The notes below the pieces were generated by a model. It ran no database searches. It saw only the letters and a program-made list of their open reading frames with translations, and had not been told where the DNA came from. Shown here piece by piece: positions 54,242 to 64,000 of a DNA stretch of 64,000 nucleotides. The position numbers and the translations under genes were made by a program. How positions within the stretch are numbered: the stretch's first letter is position 1; the number at the start of each line of letters is the position of its first letter. Where the stretch lies: contig SDUX01000007.1 in the NCBI GenBank assembly GCA_008729055.1, positions 3,409,090 through 3,473,089 of the forward strand. Reading direction: 5' to 3'. The stretch is from Pyropia haitanensis. Taxonomy: Eukaryota > Rhodophyta > Bangiophyceae > Bangiales > Bangiaceae.

Positions 54242-54527
54242 ATGGCGAGGAGCTGGGGTGCTGTATGTAAGGTACCGAGTGCCACGGACGGCACCCAGGT
54301 TGGGGTAGCTCGGTCGGGCCAGGTGTTACAGTTGGGAGGGGGTCCGCGCTGGGCGCTCCCTTGGCCTATGTTTCTCAGAGGCCACTATTAGGTGTTTTGT
54401 GTCACATTGTCTCTTGGCCGCCGCTGCAGGCCACAACGAGCGCGTGCACGCCCGTGACCTTGACCGCCGCCTCCAGCGCTCGCTGCAGGAACACAAGAAA
54501 CAGAAGAACGGAAGCGGAAGCTCGTGA
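54242..54527 (+). CDS. Small three-exon gene for a basic protein of 60 aa, unrecognised
   Basis: Exons 54242-54266 (MARSWGAV and the first base of the next codon), 54332-54391 (GRGSALGAPLAYVSQRPLL) and 54430-54527 (HNERVHARDLDRRLQRSLQE to HKKQKNGSGSS and TGA). Donors GTAAGG and GTGTTT; acceptors ACAG and GCAG, the second after a T-rich tract. Phases agree and give one open frame of 61 codons with strong GC3 in exon 3. Introns are only 65 and 38 nt. The product has a mildly hydrophobic first third and a very basic amphipathic tail, the style of a small mitochondrial complex subunit, but that is a guess. If the 38-nt intron is not spliced the frame is lost, so transcript evidence would decide. 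Confidence 0.55.
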
Positions 54528-56946
54528 CTCTGCAGTCACGACTCTGTGACCACCGGATCTGGGGAGGAGTCATGGCGGTCGCTGATTGGCTAGCAGCCGG
54601 GCCCTCGGAGGCCGGCAGCCTGAAACCTGGCGTACCTCCCTCGTCCCCTCGGCCAACAGTGGTGTTTGACAAAAGCGTGGAACCGGATGGAAGCGGGTCA
54701 TTGATCACGAAAATTGGTCCAGAACAAACGAGACGCTTCGCTCAGAATATCGAGCACTGTGCAGAATCTCATATCCATCATTACTCTGACGAGTCCACAC
54801 CTGCTGGGAAGTACACCCAACGCCCGCGGCCACCGACAACGCTCGTTTGCCTGCCTACGGCGTGTGGGCGGCAGCACCATTCGGCACGCCGCCGAGGGCG
54901 CGGCTGCTTCCCCTACCGGCGGCGGCCGATCCGGCTGACCGCTGCGTCACGCGGGTGAGTGAGCAATGGAGAGCGGTGACGAGCGTGCCATGGCGGCCGG
55001 ACGCGGTGGCGGCGGCAGAGCGTTTGGGGGAGGAGGGAAGCCACCCGCCGCCGCCACGGTGTCGCTGCGACCAGGGGGCGGCGCCCCGCCGCCGCCGCGG
55101 CCGCCGCCGTCGCGGCCTCTACGGCCGGGCGAGGTGGTCGCCTCGGCGGCGGGCCGCGACGGCGGCGACGGCTGAAACGGTCGGGGCCGGGTGATGTCCA
55201 CCGTGTGCGGTGGGTAGAGATAGCATGGTGCTGTCACAACGGCGGCGGTCGGCACGTCGACGGCCTTGGCGCGGGCGTGCATTGGCGGGTGTTGAGGCTG
55301 CCCCACGCGCTCCCCGCCGTTCACCGGTGCGGCCGTTGGCCCTGCGCAAGGGACAGCGGCAACGACGGCGGAGCCAGTGGGACTGTGGCGACGACTGCTG
55401 GGCCGGCGGAACAGCGGCCGCTTTGTGTTTTTTTTGTGCGCCGGAGCCGCGCCCTTCTACCCCTACGGCGCGAGCAGGACGGAAGCCCGCTTTGGCCATC
55501 CTTGATCGCGTCGTCCGTGCCGCGCGTGGGTCGTTGGCGGCCGCCGCGGCCGCCGCGGTCGGGCGGCACCCGTCGCGGCGCCGCGGCCGCCGCGGTCGTC
55601 GGCGGCGCGGGGGCGGCCGCCCGCTTTCGCCCCCGCCACCCGTGCGTGCTGCCGGCGTTGCCCACAGCCGCAGGAGGGGGTGTCGGGCGCGGCGGCGGCA
55701 GGGCGGCGCCCTCCGCGGTGGCGGCGGTGGCCACCCCTCGCGCCGCCTCGTTGGGGGGCGCCGCCGCCGCCGGCGGGGCGGCGTGGGGGGGGGGGGGCAC
55801 CGCCTACTACCCAGCCGCCGCCGCCACCGCCGGCCGGCGGGGTACCCGCCGCGCCACGGCCGTCCAACCCGCGCACCGCGGCCGCCGGCGGCGCCGTGGG
55901 GGGGCGCGGCACGGCCGGCGGCGCGCCCGCCGCGGCGGGCCCGCCGGTGGGCGTCGGCCGTTCCGGGTTGGGCGACGCGAGTGGCGGGCCTCTCTCCCTG
56001 TGTGCGTGCGCCTGCAGGCTGGTGCTGACGACCCGTGCCGCTCTCTGTTTTTGTGTCTGCCAGGTGCTGGCTGCTGTAGTGTCTTTTGGGGGGTTGTCCA
56101 CCAAAATTGCCGACGATGACCTCGTACGGACCCCGGGGTTTTCTTCCTTGCTGCTGCGCAGGTGCAGGCGGCGTCGAGCCCGGCATCACACGTTGGCTAG
56201 ACCAGTGGGGTCACGCACAGCGCAGCGATTGGGTGAGCTCTATGATCCCCTCCACGTTGTTCGCGCAACGGCACCGCCGCCTTGACCCTGCTGTCTGGGC
56301 GCTCTCGCCCGTGTCCCCACGCGTTCCCCTTCCCCCAGCACTGCGCGCACCCGACGCCGACGGACCCTGCAGCGTGCCACCGCGCGGCCCGCCCGCAGGC
56401 GCGCGCGCGGCTCTGCTGGCGCACGCGGCCGCGGCGGTGGGGGGCGGCCCCGCGCCGCCCCCGAGCGCGGGGCGGCGTGCTGCTTGCGCGAGCGCCCCGC
56501 CGACGTTGGCCGCGGCGGGGGCGTCTCCCCCCCGTGGTCGCGCTTGGGCGTGGCTGTGGGGGGGGGGGGGCCGGGGGGGGGTGCCGCCTCGCCGCCCGCC
56601 CGCCTCGCGCCGCAGTGTGGTTCCGCGACGGCCCGCCCGGCGCGGCCGCGGCAGCGCGCACACCCTGCACGGCGGCGCGGGCGGCGGCGCGGCCACCCGA
56701 CTCTGGCAGCCAGCTGGCTGCAGCGGGCCGCCTCGGCGGCTGGCGCGCCTGCGTTTTTTCCCCCCCCCCCCATCTGTGACGGGTGCTCATGCCGCCCACA
56801 CCCGGTTGTCACAATGACGCCGACCGGCGCTCCCCCACCCTCCCCCCCGACCCACCGCGTTGGAACCTACTGCGGGTGCGCCTCGCCGCGGTCCGCTAGC
56901 TTTGGCGCCGCCCCCCCCCCGCACCCCCCCCCCCAGTCTGCCCCCC
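54528..56946. other. Possible multi-exon gene, not resolved
   Basis: Candidate coding pieces on the plus strand: ATG 54966 (MESGDERAMAAGRGGGGRAF); 55700-55990 Pro/Gly-rich text (RPSNPRTAAAGGAVGGRGTA); a strong acceptor (T-rich tract plus CCAG) at 56064; another after TTCTTCCTTGCTGCTGCGCAG near 56160; and the GC3-rich stretch PGITRWLDQWGHAQRSDWVS continuing SMIPSTLFAQRHRRLDPAVW at about 56175-56310. I could not chain these with matching phases and recognise no domain. An opposing minus-strand frame (56180-55990, GPYEVIVGNFGGQPPKR) has weaker codon bias. Confidence 0.35.
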
Positions 56947-58749
56947 ATGGCGGACCTTGACGGCGCGCCCGCGGCGGCGGTCCCCCCCCCCCCCGCGGGG
57001 ATGCGGGACCCCCCCCCGCTGGCCGCGCGGCTGCGGCACAAGCTCACCACCCGCGCCGGCTGGTTTGGCGACTACAACTACGCGGCGCTGTGCGTGCCGC
57101 GGGTGCCGTGCTGGTCTGCCGGCCCGCCCGCGCCCTTCTTCTCCATCAACCAGTCGCTGCCGCTGGCGGTCGGCGCGCTCGTCGGCCTGCAGCACGCGCT
57201 CGCCATGGTCGGCGGCATCACCGCGCTGCCGCTCATCCTGTCGGGGGCGGGGGACAACCACCTCAACCTCGAGCCGGAGCTGCGCGCGTACATGGTGTCG
57301 GCGGCGCTCATCACCAGCGGGCTGCTGTCGGTCATCCAGATCAAGCGGCTGCCGCTCGGCTGGCGGGGCCTCCAGCTGGGCAGCGGCCTCATCAGCCTGT
57401 CGGGGCCGTCGTTTACGTTCCTGCCCATTGCCGAGGCGGCCATTGCCGCGATGCGCGCCGACGGGGACACGTGCCCGCCGCCGCTGCCGTCGGGCTTCCC
57501 CGCCCCGTGCCCGGCCGCGTTTGGCCGCTACATTGGCACCGTCGCGGTGTGCGCGCTGCTCGAGGTGGCCATCAGCTTCCTCCCCTCCCGCGTCATGCGC
57601 AAGGTTGTCCCGCCCATCGTGTCGGGGGTGACGGTCTTCCTCATTGGGGCGTCCCTGGTCAGCACCGGCCTCAAGTACTGGGGCGGCGGCTCGGGGCCGT
57701 GCTTTGACTTTCGGACGTCGGGCACGGGGCCGCCCATCTTTGCCACGTGCCCGTCGACGCTCGTCCCGCAAACGTCGCTCCCGTGGGGCGACGCGCGGTG
57801 GCTGGGCCTCGGCCTGTCGGTGTTTGGCGCCATCCTGCTCATCGAGGTGTTTGGCTCCCCGTTCCTGCGCTCCGCCCAGATCATTGTGGCGCTGCTGCTG
57901 GGGTTTGCCATCGCCGCCGCGACGGGCTACGTGGGCGCCGGCCCGATTGAGGCCGCGCCGGTGGTGACGTTCCTGTGGGTGGAGCGGTTCCCGCTCGGCT
58001 TTTACGCGCCGTCGGTCATCCCGCTGCTGATTGCGTTTGTGGTGACGACCGTCGAGAGCATCGGCGACATTACCGCCAGCTGCGACGCGTCCCGCGTAGA
58101 GACGTCTGGCCCCGAGTACGATAGCCGCATCCAGGGGGGCATCCTTGCCGACGGCCTCAACTCCCTGCTCGCCGTGCTGATGACGGGCAACCCCAACACG
58201 ACCTTTTCCCAAAACAACGCGGTCATCACCATCACGCGGTGCGCCAACCGGGTTGCTGGCTACTGGGCGTGCTTTTGGCTGCTCCTTGGTGGCATCCTGG
58301 GCAAGGTTGGCGGCGTGTTTGTGGCCATCCCGGATGCGGTTGTGGGCGGCATGACCACCTTCCTGTTTGCCAACGTGGCGGTCAGCGGCATCCGCATCCT
58401 TGGGCGCCTGCCCTGGTCCCGCCGCGACCGGTTCATCATTGCCGCGGCGCTGTCGGTGGGCCTCGGCGTGTCACTGGTGCCCAACTGGTTCTCGTATGTG
58501 TTTACGTATGAGGGCACCAACGTGACCGCGCGGGCGTTCATTGACGCGGTGGAGATCACGGTGGGGACGGGCTACTGCATTGGCGCCATAATTGCGATTG
58601 CGCTCAACCTGCTGCTGCCGTTTGAGGTCGAGGACGACGCCGGTTCCGAGGCGGATGAGGCGGACGCGGCGGCCAAGAGCTTGGAGTTGGATGAAAGCAG
58701 CGAGGCGTTGGCCGTGGGGTTGCCGGCGGGGAGCAGCTCGAGCTCATGA
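56947..58749 (+). CDS. Nucleobase-ascorbate transporter family (NAT/NCS2) purine permease, UapA-like
   Basis: 600 aa from ATG 56947, intronless. Plasma-membrane proton symporter family for xanthine, uric acid or related nucleobases. Seen: the QH motif in the first helix (VGLQHALAMVGGITALPLIL, about residue 82); repeated hydrophobic helices consistent with the usual 14-segment fold; the ESIGD substrate-binding motif (about 369); and the NAT signature QNNAVITITRCANR (about 422), close to fungal UapA/UapC QNNGVIxLTRCANR but with Ala for the Gly. The C-terminal tail is acidic (EVEDDAGSEADEADAA) and ends in Ser. The N-terminal 40 residues are Pro/Ala-rich. The signature and length support a eukaryotic xanthine/urate-type carrier; exact substrate is inferred. 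Confidence 0.95.
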   Translation: MADLDGAPAAAVPPPPAGMRDPPPLAARLRHKLTTRAGWFGDYNYAALCVPRVPCWSAGPPAPFFSINQSLPLAVGALVGLQHALAMVGGITALPLILSGAGDNHLNLEPELRAYMVSAALITSGLLSVIQIKRLPLGWRGLQLGSGLISLSGPSFTFLPIAEAAIAAMRADGDTCPPPLPSGFPAPCPAAFGRYIGTVAVCALLEVAISFLPSRVMRKVVPPIVSGVTVFLIGASLVSTGLKYWGGGSGPCFDFRTSGTGPPIFATCPSTLVPQTSLPWGDARWLGLGLSVFGAILLIEVFGSPFLRSAQIIVALLLGFAIAAATGYVGAGPIEAAPVVTFLWVERFPLGFYAPSVIPLLIAFVVTTVESIGDITASCDASRVETSGPEYDSRIQGGILADGLNSLLAVLMTGNPNTTFSQNNAVITITRCANRVAGYWACFWLLLGGILGKVGGVFVAIPDAVVGGMTTFLFANVAVSGIRILGRLPWSRRDRFIIAAALSVGLGVSLVPNWFSYVFTYEGTNVTARAFIDAVEITVGTGYCIGAIIAIALNLLLPFEVEDDAGSEADEADAAAKSLELDESSEALAVGLPAGSSSSS

Positions 58750-60727
58750 GTCGTACTGCCGTGTCGCTGGCTTGTGTGTGGAAGGAGGAGGGGGGTCCGG
58801 GAGTGACCTCGACTGCTGCTATCCCATCCCCTCTGCCTTCTCCTCTCAGTGGCCATCGTTTGCTGGCGCTTTCCCCGCTGGGAGCCCACGTGTTTTGTAC
58901 AGCTTGTTTGTTGTTGCGCTCCCGTGGATAACACATTAACTCCATCGTATCGAACTAGTGGGCCTCCAGTGACACGGATGCACGCGGACGGCTGCGGCGC
59001 GTTGTCTTTGCTGCTCCTGACTGACATCAGCACCGTTAGTGACATCAATGCCGTACAACCAGTGAAGGTCAAGGGTTTGTTCAATAACGGTTGCAGTACA
59101 AACGGGCAGCGGGCACGCTCCCGCTCGCCCGCCCGCCTCGCCCTGCCTCTCAGTGACAGAGGCCACCCTCCAGCCGCTGTCGGGCGGTGGGCACAGTGAG
59201 CCGGCCACGCACCAACGCCACGACGCGGCGGCCCCCACCCCAGACGGGTTTTCTCTGGCGGGTGGCGCCACCGCCGTCGCCGGCGGTGGGAGTTGGCGGT
59301 GACCCACCGAGGCGGCAGGACCGCGTGCTTCCGCCCTGCCCCCATAGGCTCCCTTCATCGACCAAAAAGCGCGCGTCGGCGTGAGGTGTTGTCCAAACAA
59401 AGCGTAGAAGCGGGCCGAGTAGTAGAGGGGGGGGGGGGCGGGGGGAAGGCTGCACCGCGGCCAGTGTGCCATTGGACAGCGGCACGTGGATCCCCGCAGC
59501 AAAACGGGACGAACCCCACCGAGACCGCGCGCCCGCACGATGGCCGGCCGTCCGCGTGCCCTCCCCCCCGACTCTGGCCACCGCACCCGCGGCTCGCACC
59601 CAGCGGGGGCGCCCACCAGCGGCAAGCCGCAGCGCACAGAGGGGGGGCGAGCTCAGTATAGCACCAAGAGGCCCGCCCCCCCCCCTCCCACCTCCCTCCC
59701 TCCCTTCACGACCAACTTTCCCAGATGTACCAGGACGACGCGCCCACCGGTCGGGGACCGCCATGACGGCCTCCCCACGGCGGCAGGGGCCCGCCCAGAT
59801 GCCCCAGAGCTCGTTGCGACGGGCCCTCCTGCCCACCCTGACCGACCAGCCACAGAGCCCAAAGTCCCACGCGTCGTGGGCGGCGCAGGCGTCGGCCTCA
59901 CCAAAAAAAAACTCACCCCATCTGACGCGCCCCTGACGTCACCGGCAGCGGCGGCCGACAGGGGGCGGAGGCTGCGGCATCCCCCCTCTCTACCCCCCCT
60001 CGGAGCGCGGCCCCACAGAACGGCCGCGGCAGCCGCGCGCCCCTGCCGCGACCGCGCACCGTGACCACAAACGCCGACCGCGACACGCCGCAGTGACCCA
60101 CGCAGCGGTGGTAGCCGTCGCGGCGACAGCAGACGGCGATGAGAGCGGAGGCGGCGATGACAGTGGCCGACAGGTCGCGGCGGCCCAGGCCGACGGACGG
60201 TAGCGGCGGCGGCAGCCGGCCAGTGCTGAATGGCGGCCGCGGCCAACGGATGGGAGCGGTAGCGGCCGACCAGTGGCGGCGGCCGGACTGCTGCCCCTCC
60301 CCCTGCCCCCACGGCCTCGCCCAGTCGTCGCGGCGGACTGACTGACAGCGGTGAAGCGACGCAGCCGTGGGACATGGAGGGCGGCGCCGGCAGCGGTGGC
60401 TCGCCGGGGCGGCAGCGGCTGCCGCTACTAGCAGCCGCGGCGGCGGCGGCGGCGGCGGCTGTGGTAGCCGCGGCAGCGGCGGCGGCGTCGGCGACGACGG
60501 CGTCGGCGACGGCGGCGTCGGCGACGACGGCGTCGGCGACGGTGGCGGCGGCAGCGGCGGCAGCGGCGGCAGCAGCAGCAGCGGCGCCTAAACGCGCTCC
60601 TGCCCAAGAATCACCCCGGTGGGAGGGGGGCGCCTCCCACGCCGTGTCCACCGCTCCATCGTCTAGTGGAGCGCCGCCCAGTTGAGAGGGGACGCAAGAG
60701 GCGTCCCCCGTTCCCCCCGTTGTTGCC
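58750..60727. other. Intergenic, no supported gene
   Basis: About 2 kb with short, mutually overlapping frames. ACCAGTGAAG-type AT-richer sequence around 58920-59090 may be the 3' flank of the permease. A poly-Ala/Ala-Thr frame at 60374-60685 is produced by a 15-bp tandem repeat and is not convincing as a gene. Confidence 0.45.
60485..60544. repeat. 15-bp tandem repeat, four copies
   Basis: Unit GCGTCGGCGACGACG alternating with GCGTCGGCGACGGCG; copies start at 60485, 60500, 60515 and 60530, the last with one change. Reads as Ala-Ser-Ala-Thr-Thr repeats in one frame. Confidence 0.95.
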
Positions 60728-61029
60728 TCACACGTGGGCGGCGTCGGGGTCCCCCTCCCCCCCCCCCGGGGCGGGCATGCCCAGCCGGATGGGCAGCGGC
60801 CATGCCCACGGGTGGGGCCCAAAGACGCGCTCCCAGTTGGCGCGCCACCCCCCCCCCCCCCCCGCGACGCCCAGGCGGCGCCACCCCCAGCCCCCCCCCC
60901 CCGCGTGGAGGTCCACCGTCGTCAGCCCGCGGCCCGCCATCCACACCTGCACCCCCCCGAGGAGGCCCACCCCCGCCGCCGCCGCGGCGAGCGCCCCCCA
61001 CACCCCCACCACCCGCACCGCCCGGCCGA

Positions 61030-61060
<31 letters not shown>

Positions 61061-62330
61061 GCGGTCGGCCGCGCCGCGTGGCCCGCCGCCACCCGCCGCC
61101 CCCCCCCCCCCCGCCGCCGCCGCCGCCGCCGCGGCGAGCGCCGCCTCGACGGCGAGCGCGTCGGCCAAGACGGAGCGCAGCACGGCCGGGAGCGACGCGG
61201 CCACCACCCCCCCCGCGCCCGCGGCGGCGTAGACGAGGCCGAGGATAAAAAACTTGCGGTTCCCCGCGCCAATCGCCGAGCCGACCAGCGGGCAGTGGTG
61301 GTCCCAGCCGGGCACGCACCGCCCGCTGAGCCGGCAGTGGTGCGCGCCGTCGGGCTTGTACGCGCCGCATGGGGCGCAGTGACGGGGGCCGCCCCCCGGC
61401 GCCCGCCACGACGCGAGGCGCGCCACCGCCGCATCCGCGGCGGCCGACCGGGGGCCCGCCCAGGGTGGGCCCGCCGGCACCCGCCCGGGCGACGTCACCG
61501 CCGTGAGCGTAAAGCAGACGGCGACGAGGACGAGGTGCACGAGGAGGGCGGCCGACGCGGCGGTGAGGGCGGGGACCAACCAGGGGGGGGGGGGGGGGGT
61601 ACCACCGCCGCCGCCGCCGCCACCGCCGCCGTCCCGGCGGCGTTTGGGGCGTCGGCGACGGTGGCAGCGGCGGCGGCGGCGGCCGCCCTCGCGGGCGCTA
61701 GCGTCACCACCTCCCCCAGCCAGTAGGCGGCGACCAGCGCGGCGGCGATGGCCACGAGGGGCACCACCCCCCGCCGCCGCGGGGGCGTATCCCACGGCTC
61801 GGCCGACCAGCCGGGGTAGAGAGACGCGGCGGCCGCCGTCACGGCCGCAACGGCGCGCGGGGGAGGCGTCAGGAGGCACACGCCGCGGGGTCGCCACGGG
61901 CGGGCGAGCCGCCGCCACAGGTCCACGGCGGGCCTGGCCGTCGTCTCGATGGGGAACGAGAGGATGCCTGTAGCAGGGGAAGGGATGCCGTCCGCTGAAA
62001 AAGCGGGGTGGGGGGGGGGGGGGTGGTAGGTACCCCCAGCAGTGCCGCCGACGGGTGGGGGGAGAGCGGGGGGGACGCCGCGGGGGGGGGGAGCGGCGGC
62101 GGGGACTGGGGGCGGGGGGGGCGCCCATGGCGGGGGAGTGGGGGGGGGCGACCCCCCGGCGCCGAGGAGGGGGAAAACGGCGGCCAACGCGAGTGGGAGG
62201 GGGCGGAGCGGGGGGAAGAGGAAGGCGACCAGGCGGGGGTGGCGGAGCGGAAGCGGCGAGGGAGCACAGAGGGCGGCGCCGTCCCCGAGGCCGAGGGGGG
62301 ACGGACGGCAGCGGGCTCTGTTTGCCCTGC
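60728..62330 (-). CDS. DHHC-type protein S-acyltransferase (palmitoyltransferase)
   Basis: Membrane enzyme that attaches palmitate to cysteines of target proteins. The main exon runs 60728-61967, its 5' edge at a CAG acceptor after CCCTTCCCCTGCTA. The cysteine-rich domain reads CAPCGAYKPDGAHHCRLSGR then CVPGWDHHCPLVGSAIGAGN and RKFF. The catalytic DHHC is intact, but the second Cys of the usual HCRxCxxC is Ser. Helices flank it: GVVPLVAIAAALVAAYWLGE, AALLVHLVLVAVCFTLTAV, LGLVYAAAGAGGVVAASLPA and a later one near GVWGALAAAAAGVGLLGGV. A TTVDLHAGG-like post-DHHC stretch and WRANWERVFGP (PaCCT-like) close the protein. The frame shifts at a run of 17 G (61583-61599). The first exon is probably around 62100-62327 (RHPRLVAFLFPPLRPLPLAL) and is not resolved. 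Confidence 0.8.
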
Positions 62331-63746
62331 AAAACGGCCACAAGCCGACTGTGCGGGACTACTGTACTGTGCGTGTTGTGTTCTGTAAGGAAGCCCTCGT
62401 GGCGCGGCGTCCGGGCTGGCGCACCGGTTGCGACGGTACGAGAGGCCGTGCCCCTCTGCAGACATCGGCAGCCGTACAATCTGAAACTGGTCTGACACTG
62501 GATAGCCATATCGAGCCTAGTACTTTTATCCTGTGAAACCATCGTACTGTATGACAGGACAACCGAGCTGTGCAACAACGTCTCATTGGCTGGGTGAGGC
62601 TTTAAGCGCCTACTATTGGCTGATACTCAGTTGTCTGTGCCTTATTCGTTCATATATTGCCACAACTGGACGTTCGTTGGGGAACACGTCGTGCATTGTT
62701 CATAACGCACAGTACACACTGGACCCCTTGGACAGGGTGCCACCCCCTCCATCGTCAAGGACGGTAGCTCGTCTACCTCGCCGCCATCCACATCTGAGGC
62801 GCGCGTGCGCGAACTGCCGGGACAACACCGCGGCGCCTGTTGCTTGCCCGGCCGGCATCAGCGGCTGCGGTGGCAACAGTGGGACGCTGTGGGCGCGCCC
62901 AGTGAGCGAGTGAGGGCGAACCCACGCCGCCGCGGCGCCCGAGGCCCGGCTCCTCACCGCCACCACTGCTGACGCCACCACTACCACCGCCCACCACCAT
63001 CACCACCACCGCCGGCCTGTGTCACCACTTGTGTCACCACCACCACCACCATCGCCGTGGCTACGGCCCCCAGACGACCCTCCAGCGGAGGCGCGGGTGT
63101 GGCTCCGCCGCTGTCGGCGCCGGTCGGGAGGGCCAGTGAAGGGTTCCATTTTTCTATTTCCATTGTCCTGCGGTGTGGCTGTGGCGCACCCTCGGAAGGG
63201 GCGGCTCGGGTAGCCAAGGTAGCTATGGAAGGCCATTGACAGTTTCATCACCTCTCCACGCCTTCTCCCCGATCGCCGCCGCTACCCAGCCTCGGCAGCC
63301 ACCAAACAGCCTCCGCCACCACCTCCCAACCGTCGCATTCATCGCAACGGACGCTACCGACACCCGACACGCATTGCGCCACCGCTACCGACCAGCTGCC
63401 TGGCGCCACCGCCGAGGCTATCTCCCCCCAAGCCGGGCTGCCGCCGTGGGCGGTGGGCAGCCGGCGGCCGCGCCGCCCTGTTGTGGACGACCGCAATGTG
63501 ACCCCTCCCCACGCCGGGGCGTCGCGTCGCCACTCGCGGGCGCCAGGGGAAGGTCGACCCGGGCGATGCGGGAAGGTCGACCCGGGCATGCGGCCGGCGG
63601 CGTCGCGGGGCAGCCGGCGGCGGCGGCGGCGCCCGACATGGGCGGCGGCTGCCGAGTCGCGTCCGCCGCGGACGACGCCCGGCGCGCCGACGCCGTGGGG
63701 TCACCGCCGCAGCCTGCGGTCGACGACGGGCGCCATCCCCGCGAGC

Positions 63747-63780
<34 letters not shown>

Positions 63781-64000
63781 TTCCACACAGGGCGGCCCCA
63801 CAAGCCCGCCGCCGCGCACGACGGGTGTGATCGGGACGTGTCGGCGGTGTAGCCAGGTGTCGCCAGCGATGCGGCCGCCACGACACAACCGCCGCCAGCG
63901 GGGAGCGCGGACCGTCGGCCGTCGGCCGCTCGTGGGGTACCGGGATTTCAAATCAATGTAAGCATACGCCAGCAGGCACTGGCAATGGCACATCCGACCG
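62331..64000. other. Right end of the window, no supported gene
   Basis: 62500-62720 is AT-richer, with ATTGG boxes at 62585 and 62615 and a GTTCATATATTGCC stretch, possibly a promoter for the DHHC gene. 62940-63055 is a CAC/CCA-rich simple repeat. A run of 30 C lies at 63748-63777. Remaining frames are Arg/Pro-rich shadows. Confidence 0.45.

Noticed and set aside
55990..56189. Minus-strand frame beginning MPGSTPPAPAQQQGRKPRGP
   Set aside because: Reads well for about 50 residues but has weaker GC3 than real genes here and dissolves into Arg/Pro text; plus-strand splice signals overlap it.
59653..60822. 389-codon minus-strand frame
   Set aside because: Its Ala/Val-Ala part is created by the 15-bp tandem repeat and the rest is low-complexity; no family recognised.
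62940..63055. Repeated CAC/CCA triplets resembling an array
   Set aside because: Simple trinucleotide repeat without spacer-repeat structure; not a CRISPR array, which would also be unexpected in a eukaryotic nuclear genome.

Overview
The window is nuclear DNA from a plastid-bearing eukaryote, most likely a red alga of the Porphyra/Pyropia type. Evidence: two one-helix chlorophyll-binding-like proteins carry a plastid transit peptide with a Phe near the N-terminus; coding third positions are strongly GC-biased; genes are intronless or carry a few short GT-AG introns whose donors are often GTACGT; and proteins are full of Gly, Ala and Pro runs. The organism is inferred, not proven.

Layout. 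1-507: end of an unrecognised gene. 1024-2791 (-): CAMK/SNF1-like protein kinase. 2792-9655: no gene I can resolve. 9656-11770 (+): five-finger C2H2 protein, tail to tail with a (-) block at 12019-17151 that starts with an NT-C2 (EEIG1/EHBP1-type) domain. 19572-22852 (+): GRAM-VASt membrane-anchored protein, divergent from the NT-C2 gene. 24042-25479 (+): thioredoxin-fold protein without the CxxC. 26330-28111 (-): GATA-type zinc-finger protein. 28112-34004: gene-poor, with an AT-richer island at 30.1-30.9 kb.

34-50.5 kb is the most striking part: an inverted duplication. The left arm holds a GT90/CAP10 glycosyltransferase (+) and an HLIP-type gene (-). The right arm holds the HLIP gene (+) and the GT90 gene (-). 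The symmetry centre is near 42.2 kb, between two convergent single-copy housekeeping genes, the proteasome subunit Rpn9/PSMD13 (+) and a RINT1/TIP20 tethering factor (-). The spacer also carries a 678-bp terminal-inverted-repeat element and degenerate CCAAT-rich repeats. Coding tracts of the arms are almost identical while promoters and N-terminal regions differ, which suggests gene conversion.

52111-53307 (-): six-helix membrane protein of unknown role. 54242-54527 (+): tiny three-exon gene for about 60 aa. 56947-58749 (+): NAT/NCS2 purine permease. 60728 to about 62330 (-): DHHC palmitoyltransferase. The last 1.4 kb holds no gene I can support and includes a run of 30 C.

Most genes look like housekeeping functions (signalling, transcription, lipid transfer and tethering, protein turnover, glycosylation, light stress, transport) rather than one pathway. 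Reading frames in several genes jump exactly at long G or C runs. These are probably sequence-length errors or true slippage, so exact protein sequences there should not be trusted.
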